Shown: in pieces, positions 16,937 through 24,656 of the stretch | Numbering within the stretch: position 1 is the stretch's first letter | Layout: each line of letters opens with the position of its first letter | Origin: Bradyrhizobium sp. S69 | GTDB taxonomy: Bacteria; Pseudomonadota; Alphaproteobacteria; Rhizobiales; Xanthobacteraceae | Length of the DNA stretch: 64,000 bases | NCBI RefSeq assembly: GCF_009766005.1 | Contig: NZ_LMUK01000042.1 | Span: 286,469-350,468 of the forward strand | Direction of reading: 5' to 3' | Notes under the pieces: generated by a model | The model's input: only the letters and a program-made list of their open reading frames with translations | The model's database searches: none | What the model was told of the DNA's origin: nothing | Position numbers and translations under genes: made by a program

Positions 16937-17932
16937 CTATCCCGCTTTCTTCGATCTGGCCACGGACGCGCGCACCGGTTTGTCGGCCTTCTTCGGCTCT
17001 TGTTTTGGGGCCTGCTTGGCAACTTCCTTTGAAATTTCCTTCGAAACTTCCTTGGCGCCGCGCTTGCCGCCGCCGGTGATCGGCAGCAGCATTTCGCGCT
17101 GACCTTCGATGCGCTTCTTCGGCTTCTTGGCCTTGGCGGGTGCCGGGGACGGCTTCTCGCTGGCCAGGCTGCGTTTCAGCGCGTCCATCAGATTGATGAC
17201 ATTGCCGCTGGATTTCGACGCGGCCTTTGCCGCCGCGGGCAGACCGTTGCGTTTTTGATTGATGAGATCGATCAGCGCGGTTTCGTAGCGATCCTCGAAC
17301 TTGTCGGGCTCGAACGATGCGGATTTTTTCTCCACGATGTGCTTGGCAAGATCCAGCATATCCTTGGTGACTTTGACATCCTGGATGTCGTCGAAATATT
17401 CGGTTTCGCTGCGCACTTCGTAGGGATAGCGCAGCAGCGTGCCCATCAGGCCCTTGTCGAGCGGCTCGAGCGCGATGATGTGCTCGCGGTTGGTCAGCAC
17501 CACGCGGCCGATCGCGACCTTGTCCATGCTGCGGATGGTTTCGCGGATCACGGCGAAAGCGTCATGGCCGACCTTGCCGTCGGGCACCAGATAATAAGGG
17601 CGGATCACATAGCGGCTGTCGATATCCGATCTCGGAACAAACTCGTCGATCTCGATGGTGCGGGTCGATTCCAGCGCGAGGTCGTCGAGCTCGTCTTTCG
17701 ACACCTCGATGTAGGTATCGGTGTCGACCTTGTAGCCCTTCATGATGTCGGAAGCTTCGACTTCCTCGCCGGTGTCGGCGTCGACCTTGGCATATTTGAT
17801 GCGATGGCCGGTCTTGCGATTGATCTGGTTGAAGCTGACCTTTTCGGTATCCGACGTCGCCGGATACAGGGCAACCGGGCAGGTCACGAGTGAAAGGCGC
17901 AGGAAGCCTTTCCAGTTGGCGCGGGGGGCCAT
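16937..17932 (-). CDS. ku: Ku protein, non-homologous end joining
   Basis: 331-aa bacterial Ku. The N-terminal two thirds carry the Ku beta-barrel signature (WKGFLRLSLVTCPVALYPAT, then RYVIRPYYLVPDG and VGRVVLTNREH-like sequence). The C-terminal 80 residues are Lys/Pro/Ala-rich and probably bind DNA. Ku homodimers ring broken DNA ends and recruit the ligase LigD; no ligD is in the window. The gene is convergent with the pilin gene, 52 bp apart. The C-terminus contains short KEVSKEISKEV repeats. Confidence 0.95.
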   Translation of the reverse strand: MAPRANWKGFLRLSLVTCPVALYPATSDTEKVSFNQINRKTGHRIKYAKVDADTGEEVEASDIMKGYKVDTDTYIEVSKDELDDLALESTRTIEIDEFVPRSDIDSRYVIRPYYLVPDGKVGHDAFAVIRETIRSMDKVAIGRVVLTNREHIIALEPLDKGLMGTLLRYPYEVRSETEYFDDIQDVKVTKDMLDLAKHIVEKKSASFEPDKFEDRYETALIDLINQKRNGLPAAAKAASKSSGNVINLMDALKRSLASEKPSPAPAKAKKPKKRIEGQREMLLPITGGGKRGAKEVSKEISKEVAKQAPKQEPKKADKPVRASVARSKKAG

Positions 17933-18186
17933 AGGACACTCCGAAACGAGGATACTCGGAAACGCAACGGGCGACCGCCAAGCTTAGCACCGCCAGATGC
18001 GGATTTAAACCGATCGAACCGGGAATCTGCCAACTGCGTTAACCGTGGCCGACGGGGAGGGTTCGGAAGGGGCGGCTGCGACCTTTTGGACCGCTTGGTT
18101 GTTAGGTGGCTGGTTCTTAGGTGGTTTGGCCTCCAACGGCTCGGCTTCCAAGCCGTCTGGGCCTGGCTTCGCCGCGCTCAAAATCA

Positions 18187-18211
18187 GGAACATCATTCCC
18201 GATCATGCGTT
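18187..18211 (+). promoter_or_regulatory. EcfG-type promoter, exact consensus
   Basis: GGAAC (18187-18191), exactly 16 nt, then CGTT (18208-18211). It lies 75 nt before the ATG of a 50-codon membrane protein gene with no other rightward gene between them. The rest of the 355-bp gap back to Ku shows no convincing gene. Confidence 0.68.
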
Positions 18212-18286
18212 GCTTTCGACAGGTGCAGCCGGCGTTACCGACATTCATGGCGGACACTTATAGCAGCACTTATCGAATGAGGTCCC

Positions 18287-18439
18287 ATGGCAATCAGAGA
18301 ACACGATCAGATCATCGAAACCCCGACCGAAGCACGCCAGGCCGAGCCCGGTCCGTCGGTGCTTGCCTTGTTGACTGTCTCCACGGGCCTTGCGGTGCTG
18401 ATCCTGGGCATCGTCTGGTTTGTGTTCTTTCGGACCTGA
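18287..18439 (+). CDS. Small single-TM protein (50 aa), probable general stress gene
   Basis: ATG-started 50-codon frame. Residues 1-22 are polar (MAIREHDQIIETPTEARQAE), then one TM helix spans about 24-48 (SVLALLTVSTGLAVLILGIV) and an aromatic end follows (WFVFFRT). GAGG lies 5 nt before the ATG and a perfect EcfG-type promoter 75 nt upstream. No family name is known to me. Its membrane location is clear; the function is unknown. Confidence 0.65.
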   Translation: MAIREHDQIIETPTEARQAEPGPSVLALLTVSTGLAVLILGIVWFVFFRT

Positions 18440-18804
18440 GCATCGGCAATAACCGATCGCGCGCAGCCGTCGCAATGCGATGGCCGCAAGCGCGAGCAGG
18501 AGCGAGCAAGAGCGGGATTGCCTGGTTGCCGACGCGTCGGAATTTCCAAAGCCGCAATCTATTGGGGCTTTCGATTCGCTGTGTTAGGCGTTTTGGGCCG
18601 GGCGCCGGAACCCTCGGGAGTTTCCGCGCCACGGCCGGCCGAACGCATTTGGCGTGGCCGGAAACCGGTTTTAAGTCGGTGGTGAACAAATCGCGCGTGT
18701 GAAGAAAAAGTAACATTGCGGTATGTGCTCTGTTCATTGCTCGTTCACGCGCGTGAGGCTCTTCTGGAGTTCAGATATCGTGCGGCTTACATTTGGAGAT
18801 CAGC
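18440..18804. other. Regulatory region upstream of the PhoPQ-like pair
   Basis: 365 bp without a convincing gene. GC falls near the right end (AAGAAAAAGTAACATT), and a GTTCA direct repeat occurs at 18732-18747, consistent with a promoter region. Confidence 0.5.
18732..18747 (+). promoter_or_regulatory. Direct repeat, candidate autoregulatory OmpR/PhoP-type box
   Basis: GTTCA TTGCTC GTTCA: two identical pentamers 11 bp apart start-to-start, about one helix turn, 58 nt before the response regulator start. OmpR/PhoP-family dimers bind such tandem repeats, and these pairs commonly autoregulate. Confidence 0.45.
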
Positions 18805-19476
18805 TTGCGCCTGCTTGTCGTTGAAGATGATCCCGATCTAAATCGCCAGCTCACCACAGCCCTGACCGACGCCGGTTATGTGGTCGATCGCGCCTTCGAC
18901 GGGGAAGAAGGACATTTCCTCGGCGACAGCGAACCCTATGACGCGGTGGTGCTTGATATCGGCCTGCCGAAGATGGACGGCATTTCGGTGCTGGAGGCCT
19001 GGCGTCGCAACGGGCGCGTGATGCCGGTTCTGATTCTCACCGCGCGCGACCGCTGGAGCGACAAGGTGCAGGGCTTCGATGCCGGCGCCGACGATTATGT
19101 CGCCAAGCCGTTTCATCTCGAAGAAATCCTGGCTCGAATTCGCGCGCTGCTGCGGCGCTCGACGGGCCACGCGCAGTCCGAACTGACCTGCGGCCCGGTT
19201 TCGCTCGATACCCGCACCGGCCGGGTCAGCGTGGCCGGCAATCCGATCAAGATGACCTCGCACGAGTATCGGCTGCTGGCCTATCTGATGCACCACACCG
19301 GGCGCGTGGTGTCGCGCACCGAGTTGGTCGAACATCTTTACGACCAGGACTTCGATCGCGACTCCAACACCATCGAAGTTTTCGTGGGACGCATCCGCAA
19401 GAAACTGGACGTCGACATCATCCAGACCGTGCGGGGGCTTGGCTATCTGCTGACGCCGCCCGCGCCCAATGCTTGA
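18805..19476 (+). CDS. OmpR-family response regulator, PhoP-like
   Basis: 223 aa. The receiver domain has acidic residues at the start (VVEDDPD), phospho-acceptor D51 (VVLDIGLPKMDG) and K101 (YVAKPF). The C-terminal winged helix ends TVRGLGYLL. GGAG with 6-nt spacing points to the TTG at this position rather than the TTG four codons earlier. It pairs with the sensor kinase downstream, 147 nt away, and the two resemble PhoP/PhoQ of Proteobacteria. The signal and targets are not evident. Confidence 0.88.
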   Translation: MRLLVVEDDPDLNRQLTTALTDAGYVVDRAFDGEEGHFLGDSEPYDAVVLDIGLPKMDGISVLEAWRRNGRVMPVLILTARDRWSDKVQGFDAGADDYVAKPFHLEEILARIRALLRRSTGHAQSELTCGPVSLDTRTGRVSVAGNPIKMTSHEYRLLAYLMHHTGRVVSRTELVEHLYDQDFDRDSNTIEVFVGRIRKKLDVDIIQTVRGLGYLLTPPAPNA

Positions 19477-19623
19477 TCCCAATGCTTGATCTTGGGCCAT
19501 TTGACGATCGGGTATTGATCGGGTCCCGGACTTGCCCTCTTGTTCGGGCATGATCCCGTCTGAAAACCGGCCACGATCGATCCGGCCCGCGCCCGCGCAC
19601 CTGATTTTCGGGGCCGTGGGCTG

Positions 19624-20997
19624 ATGCGCGCCTCTTCGCTCGCCACCCGGCTGTTCCTGTCCGCGACCGCGTGGGTGGTGGTCATCCTGATCATCACCGG
19701 CTTCGTGCTGTCGTCGGTCTATCGCGATGCCACCGAGCGGGCTTTCGACCGCCGCCTCAACCTTTATCTGCGGACATTGATCGCGGAAGTCGCGACCCCG
19801 GATGAACCGCCGGACCGCCAGTTCCAGTCGCTGGGCGAGCCTTTGTTCGAGCTGCCGCTGTCCGGCTGGTATTGGCAGATCACCCGTACCGATACCGAAA
19901 AGGCCGAGACCCGGGCCTCGCGCTCGCTGTGGGACAAGAAGCTGCCGAAGCTCGACGAGAGCGCCGAGTTGACCGCCGCCGGGGTCCGCCTCGGCTATGT
20001 CGATGGTCCGGAAGGCCAGGACCTGCGAATGGTGGAGCGGCCGGTCGATCTCGGCGCCGACGGCAAGTTCCTGGTCAGCGTGGCCGGCGATGCCACCGAG
20101 ATTTTCGATGAAACGCGCAGTTTCGATTATTACCTCGGGGGCACCTTCGCCGCGCTCGGCATCGTGCTGCTGCTGACCACGATCTTCCAGGTCCGCTTCG
20201 GCCTGGCGCCGCTGAAACGAATCTCGGACTCGATCGCCGATATTCGCTCCGGCCGCGCCGAACGGCTCGAGGGTCAGTTCCCCGTCGAAATCGCGCCGCT
20301 GGCGCGCGAGACCAACGCCTTGATCGACGCCAATCGCGAGATCGTCGAGCGCGCGCGGACCCATGTCGGCAACCTTGCCCATGCCATCAAGACGCCGCTA
20401 TCGGTCATCGTCAACGAGGCATCCGCGCACGGCGCCGATCCGTTCGCGACCAAGGTGCTGGAGCAGGCCGATGTGATGCGCGACCAGGTGGCGCACCATC
20501 TGGAGCGGGCGCGGATCGCGGCCCGTCTCACCATCGTCGGTACGGTCACCGAGGTCGCGCCCGCGATCGAGGCGCTGCGCCGGACCATGGAGAAAATCCA
20601 TCGCGATCGCGGCATTGTCATCGAGGTCGAGGCCGATCCCCAGGCGAAGTTTCGCGGCGAACGGCAGGATTTCGAGGAGATGGCCGGCAACCTGGTCGAC
20701 AACGCCTGCAAATGGGCGGCTTCCCGCGTGTTCATCGAAATGCGGGTGGAACGGCCGGTCGAGCCGGGTGCCGGCCCGATATTGCGGATCATCGTCGACG
20801 ACGACGGACGCGGGCTTTCAGCGGCCGAGCGCGCGCAGGTCGCGCGCCGTGGCCAGCGGCTGGATGAGTCGAAGCCGGGTTCCGGGCTCGGGCTTTCGAT
20901 CGTGGTCGACCTCGCCGCGCTGTATGGCGGCAGCCTTGTGCTCGGCAACGCGCCGATCGGAGGGTTGCGGGCGGAATTGGCGTTGCCTGGGGTTTGA
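19624..20997 (+). CDS. Sensor histidine kinase, PhoQ-like
   Basis: 457 aa. TM1 at 10-32, a periplasmic sensor of about 135 residues containing a DGPEGQDLRMVERP stretch, TM2 at 169-190, HAMP to about 242, the H-box HAIKTPL (His253), and an HATPase domain with NLVDNACKWA and GSGLGLSIV. The HAIKTPL form and short DHp domain are typical of the PhoQ-like group. It phosphorylates the regulator encoded just upstream. The 147-nt gap between them contains no other gene. Confidence 0.9.
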   Translation: MRASSLATRLFLSATAWVVVILIITGFVLSSVYRDATERAFDRRLNLYLRTLIAEVATPDEPPDRQFQSLGEPLFELPLSGWYWQITRTDTEKAETRASRSLWDKKLPKLDESAELTAAGVRLGYVDGPEGQDLRMVERPVDLGADGKFLVSVAGDATEIFDETRSFDYYLGGTFAALGIVLLLTTIFQVRFGLAPLKRISDSIADIRSGRAERLEGQFPVEIAPLARETNALIDANREIVERARTHVGNLAHAIKTPLSVIVNEASAHGADPFATKVLEQADVMRDQVAHHLERARIAARLTIVGTVTEVAPAIEALRRTMEKIHRDRGIVIEVEADPQAKFRGERQDFEEMAGNLVDNACKWAASRVFIEMRVERPVEPGAGPILRIIVDDDGRGLSAAERAQVARRGQRLDESKPGSGLGLSIVVDLAALYGGSLVLGNAPIGGLRAELALPGV

Positions 20998-21143
20998 ACC
21001 TGGATGTTGCCGAAACCCGGCAAAAGCGCCGCCGAAGCTGCCGTTCGGTCGATTGTTCCTAAACGACTTCTTAACGCCGCGGCTTTTATGATGATCAGTG
21101 GACACATCGGCCGTCCGCCGATACGAAACGTGCACCCGGGCAC

Positions 21144-22532
21144 ATGAGCCAGACATCGAATGAGCGGCTGAGAGAGTATCTCGCGCAGCTTCCGCCGCAG
21201 TCGCAGGCGCTGCTGATGCGGGAGTTCGAGCGCGCCATCGAGCGTGGCGAAGACGCGGTGGTCGCGAACTTCGTGCTGGAACAATTGCGCCAGATCGTGC
21301 GCGGGTCCGACGAGCCGACACGGCCGCGCACCGACGATCCGGCCCGGCTGCTGTTCCGCCCGCTGGAGCCTTTTCTGATCGAAGGCAATTTTCCGAGGCG
21401 GCCGGGTCAGATCCGCCGCGCCTCGCTGCTGCCGATGTGGCAATGGCTGATCCGCGATGGCGCGCCCGACCAGGCCCACGAATTTGAAGCAGCACTCGAC
21501 CGGGCGCGCGACACCGAAACCTCGGCGGCTGTCGAAGCCGCGGTCCGCACCTTCCAGCGCGCGGCGGCCGACGCGATCGCCAAGCTGATTGCCGACGGCG
21601 ACCGACGGGCGATGGCGCGTGTCGGCGGCCCCGACGTACTCGAGGATTTGGTGCCGATCGGCTCGATCCTGCAGGGGCGTGACGCGATCGACACGCTCAA
21701 CGGGCGGCTGCCTGCCCAGTTCAGGCTTTTCGCGGATTCGCAGATCGCATCGGTCTCAGCCGCGCTCAACGTCCCTACGTTGCAGACGCCGCAATTATTG
21801 CCGTTCGCGTTGTCGCTGGTGATGCAGCGGCTGTCGGCGCCCTGGCAAATCATCCGCCTCGCCATCAAGATGGCCGCGTCCGACGATGAAATCCGCGTTG
21901 CCGCCACGCCTTACGGCGTCGCCGTCTCGATCGCGCTGCACGAGCTGTCTTATTTGGCCGCGGTGTTGCGCACCGATATCAGGCGAGGCCAGTTCGACAA
22001 CGTCTCCGAACTGCTCAAGACGCTGCATGACGGCGTCCGCGGCTTGCGGACCGAACTCGACCTGCGCAATGATTCGACCTGGGGCAAGCAACTGACGTCG
22101 ATCCGGGCGGAAATTTCCAACGCGCTGCAATCCGAAATCGACAGCGTACCCGGCCGCGTCCGGCGCATCCTGCGCCAGCGCGCCGACAAGGATATTTCGG
22201 TAGCCACCAGGGTCGATTCCACCGAGGTCGATGAAGCGGCGGCACTGATCGATTTCGTCGCGGTGTGCCGCATCTATGCCAGCGAGCTTGCGATCAACGA
22301 AGTGACGTTGCGGACCTATTCCGATTTGCAGCAATACGTCGAACAATCCACCGAGGCGCTGGTGCAATCGCTGCGCAGTGGCGATCTCAAGACGCGTCCC
22401 TACCGCCAGATGCAGGTCCAGGCCGCGATCCGCTTCTGCGAATTGCTGTTCGGCCATGACTACGCCTCGTTGATGAGCCGGGCGGCCGAGAACGCGGTGA
22501 CCGGCGAACGCAAATCTTCCCGCGCCGGGTAA
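21144..22532 (+). CDS. Hypothetical protein (462 aa), helical, soluble
   Basis: No domain recognised. The protein is rich in Arg, Ala, Leu and Glu, has no signal peptide or clear TM helix, and reads as mostly alpha-helical. Notable stretches are PLEPFLIEGNFPRRPGQIRR at about 73-92, LPAQFRLFAD in the middle, and a long helical region with ALHELSYLAAVLRTDIRRGQ. Codon use matches its neighbours, so it is an old resident gene. It lies 146 nt after the PhoQ-like kinase and might belong to its regulon, but nothing in the sequence shows that. Confidence 0.8.
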   Translation: MSQTSNERLREYLAQLPPQSQALLMREFERAIERGEDAVVANFVLEQLRQIVRGSDEPTRPRTDDPARLLFRPLEPFLIEGNFPRRPGQIRRASLLPMWQWLIRDGAPDQAHEFEAALDRARDTETSAAVEAAVRTFQRAAADAIAKLIADGDRRAMARVGGPDVLEDLVPIGSILQGRDAIDTLNGRLPAQFRLFADSQIASVSAALNVPTLQTPQLLPFALSLVMQRLSAPWQIIRLAIKMAASDDEIRVAATPYGVAVSIALHELSYLAAVLRTDIRRGQFDNVSELLKTLHDGVRGLRTELDLRNDSTWGKQLTSIRAEISNALQSEIDSVPGRVRRILRQRADKDISVATRVDSTEVDEAAALIDFVAVCRIYASELAINEVTLRTYSDLQQYVEQSTEALVQSLRSGDLKTRPYRQMQVQAAIRFCELLFGHDYASLMSRAAENAVTGERKSSRAG

Positions 22533-22602
22533 AAAGATAGCATAAACTTCGAAATACTATTTGTAGTTGACGACATGAAGCGACGCACGTACCGTCGTGG
22601 CC

Positions 22603-22872
22603 ATGAACTCGATCATCAATTTCATCGAACTTGAAAACCGCGTCATCTCGGCGACCTATCGCAACCTCATGATCAAGGCGAAGGTCGTGCTGGTCGACAA
22701 GGCCAGCGGCGAGCCGTTGCCGGATCCCGTCACCACGATCGCTTCGCCGGCCCCCGCCGGGTTGTTGAGGATCCGGCTGCCGGATTCCATCAAGTCGGGG
22801 GCTTATTATTTGAAGGCTCTGAACGGGCGTGGCGAGCCCGCGGCGCAAAGCGCCGAGTTCTACGTGGGCTAG
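22603..22872 (+). CDS. Small hypothetical protein (89 aa), beta-rich
   Basis: Unknown family. The sequence alternates short hydrophobic strands (KAKVVLVDKASG, GLLRIRLPDS, GAYYLKALNGRG) in the manner of a small beta-sandwich; it has no signal peptide. I prefer the ATG over the GTG two codons earlier. The upstream 60 bp are AT-rich, with TTGACG as a possible -35. It follows the 462-aa gene by 70 nt on the same strand. Confidence 0.6.
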   Translation: MNSIINFIELENRVISATYRNLMIKAKVVLVDKASGEPLPDPVTTIASPAPAGLLRIRLPDSIKSGAYYLKALNGRGEPAAQSAEFYVG

Positions 22873-23030
22873 GTCCATCGGCTAAGTCATGGGCTAATCG
22901 GGATTTTGTCGGCTTCGCCGGATCTCCGCGATAGCAAATTCAGCGCAATAATTGCCAATTGCCGGGCTTGCCGCCCGTGGTGTAAAGCGGCGCATCGGCG
23001 CATGTTTTGGGCGCCACCGGAACCCGCTTG

Positions 23031-24134
23031 ATGACGCTGTGGTTTGTGTTCGCGCTGATGACGGCAGCGGCGATTTTCGCCGTGCTCTGGCCGCTGGGCC
23101 GCGGCGGCCAGCCGCGAAACGACGCCAGCGAGGCAACGGTCTACAAGGATCAACTTGTCGAGATCGACCGTGATCTCGCCGCGGGACTGATCGGCGCCCC
23201 CGAGGCCGAGGCCGCGCGCGTCGAAATCAGCCGCCGTCTGTTGGCCGCGGTCGACCATCGGCGCGAGCCTCCGACCGCATCGAGCCTCAGGCTGCGTCGC
23301 TCGGCTGCGCTGATCGCCCTGGTGGGGCTGCCGATCCTGTCGGTGGCTTTTTACCTTCCGCTGGGTTCGCCGCGATTGGCCGATTTCCCGCTGGCAGCGC
23401 GCATCCATGCGCCTGACGCCACCCAGCCGCTCGACAATCTGGTCGCGCAGGTCGAGGCGCATCTGGAGAAAAACCCGACCGACGGTCGGGGCTGGAACGT
23501 GCTCGCACCGGTGCTGGTACGGCTCGGCCGTTACGACGACGCGGTGCGCGCCTATCACAATTCGATCACTTACAACGGCGACAGTGCCGACCGCCGGGCC
23601 GATCTCGGCGAAGCCATGGCCGGGGCCGCGGGTGGCGTGGTGACGTCGGAGGCCAAGGCCGAATTCGAGCGCGCCGTGGCGCTCGACGCCGACGAGGTCA
23701 AGGCGCGCTATTTCTTAGGGGTGGTGGCCGAGCAGGATGGCCGCGGTGCCGACGCCGCCTCGATCTGGAACGCGATGCTGGCAAAGGCGCCGCCGGATGC
23801 GCCGTGGCGTCCGCTGATTCAGGCAGCCCTGGTCCGGGTTGGGGGTGCTGCCGCGCCGGCGCTGCCGGATGGCGCGATGGCCGCGGCCAAGGATATGAGC
23901 GAGGCCGACCGGGGTGCGATGATCCACACCATGGTGGATCGTCTGGCCAGCCGGTTGAAGCAGAATGGCGATGATGTCGAGGGATGGCTGCGGCTGGTGC
24001 GGGCCTATATGGTGATGGGCGATCGCGATAAGGCCAGAGGCGCGCAGGCGGATGCCCGTCAGGCCGTCGCCAATGACGCCGAACGGCTGCGGCAACTCAA
24101 TGAAGGCCTGAAAAATCTCGGGCTTGATGGATAG
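23031..24134 (+). CDS. ccmI: Cytochrome c maturation protein CcmI (CycH)
   Basis: 367 aa. Two N-terminal TM helices (MTLWFVFALMTAAAIFAVLW and about 92-112) flank a cytoplasmic leucine-zipper-like loop (LVEIDRDLAAGLIGAPEAEA). The periplasmic part has TPR-type repeats (GWNVLAPVLVRLGRYDDAV and later units). CcmI chaperones apocytochrome c to the haem ligation complex with CcmF and CcmH. I use the ATG at the start of TM1. First gene of the ccmI-E-F-H operon. Confidence 0.92.
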   Translation: MTLWFVFALMTAAAIFAVLWPLGRGGQPRNDASEATVYKDQLVEIDRDLAAGLIGAPEAEAARVEISRRLLAAVDHRREPPTASSLRLRRSAALIALVGLPILSVAFYLPLGSPRLADFPLAARIHAPDATQPLDNLVAQVEAHLEKNPTDGRGWNVLAPVLVRLGRYDDAVRAYHNSITYNGDSADRRADLGEAMAGAAGGVVTSEAKAEFERAVALDADEVKARYFLGVVAEQDGRGADAASIWNAMLAKAPPDAPWRPLIQAALVRVGGAAAPALPDGAMAAAKDMSEADRGAMIHTMVDRLASRLKQNGDDVEGWLRLVRAYMVMGDRDKARGAQADARQAVANDAERLRQLNEGLKNLGLDG

Positions 24135-24161
24135 AATGATGCCGAAGCTTAGAGAGTACGC

Positions 24162-24656
24162 ATGACGCGCAAGCAGCGGCGGTTGACGATGATCGGCGGT
24201 TCGCTCGCGGTGCTCGCGGTTGCGGCAGGGCTGGTGCTGAACGCGATGCGCGATTCAATCGTGTTTTTCTCGACACCAGTGATGGTGGCGGAGAAACATA
24301 TTCCGGCGGGCCGGCGGTTCCGGCTGGGCGGCCTGGTTGAGAAGGGTTCGCTGGTGCACGGCGCCGATCTCGCCGTCACGTTCAAGGTCGGCGATGGCGG
24401 CGCCACGCTGCCGGTTTCTTTCAAGGGGATATTGCCCGATCTGTTTCGCGAGGGGCAGGGCGTGGTCGCCGAAGGCGCGCTCGATGTGTCAGGCGTATTT
24501 CGAGCCGACACCGTGCTTGCCAAGCATGACGAGACCTACATGCCCAAGGATGTCGCGGACGCGCTGAAGAAGCAGGGCCACTGGAAGGACGATTACGGCG
24601 ACAAATCGCAGGCGGCGCAGGCCGATCAAAGCGCGCCGAAGGGAGTGCCGCAATGA
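24162..24656 (+). CDS. ccmE: Haem chaperone CcmE (CycJ)
   Basis: 164 aa. An N-terminal TM helix (about 9-28) anchors a periplasmic OB-fold. His122 in LAKHDETYMP is the covalent haem-binding residue, with Tyr126 as axial ligand. The disordered tail is Lys/Gln/Ala-rich. It receives haem from CcmABCD and passes it to CcmF. It follows ccmI by 27 nt and overlaps ccmF by ATGA. Confidence 0.95.
   Translation: MTRKQRRLTMIGGSLAVLAVAAGLVLNAMRDSIVFFSTPVMVAEKHIPAGRRFRLGGLVEKGSLVHGADLAVTFKVGDGGATLPVSFKGILPDLFREGQGVVAEGALDVSGVFRADTVLAKHDETYMPKDVADALKKQGHWKDDYGDKSQAAQADQSAPKGVPQ

Noticed and set aside
18005..18196. 63-codon minus-strand frame upstream of ku
   Set aside because: Low-complexity Pro/Ala/Glu frame without a ribosome site, overlapping the EcfG-type promoter of the opposite strand.
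18838..20382. Minus-strand open frame of about 514 codons
   Set aside because: Antisense to the PhoPQ-like pair; low-complexity composition of a shadow.
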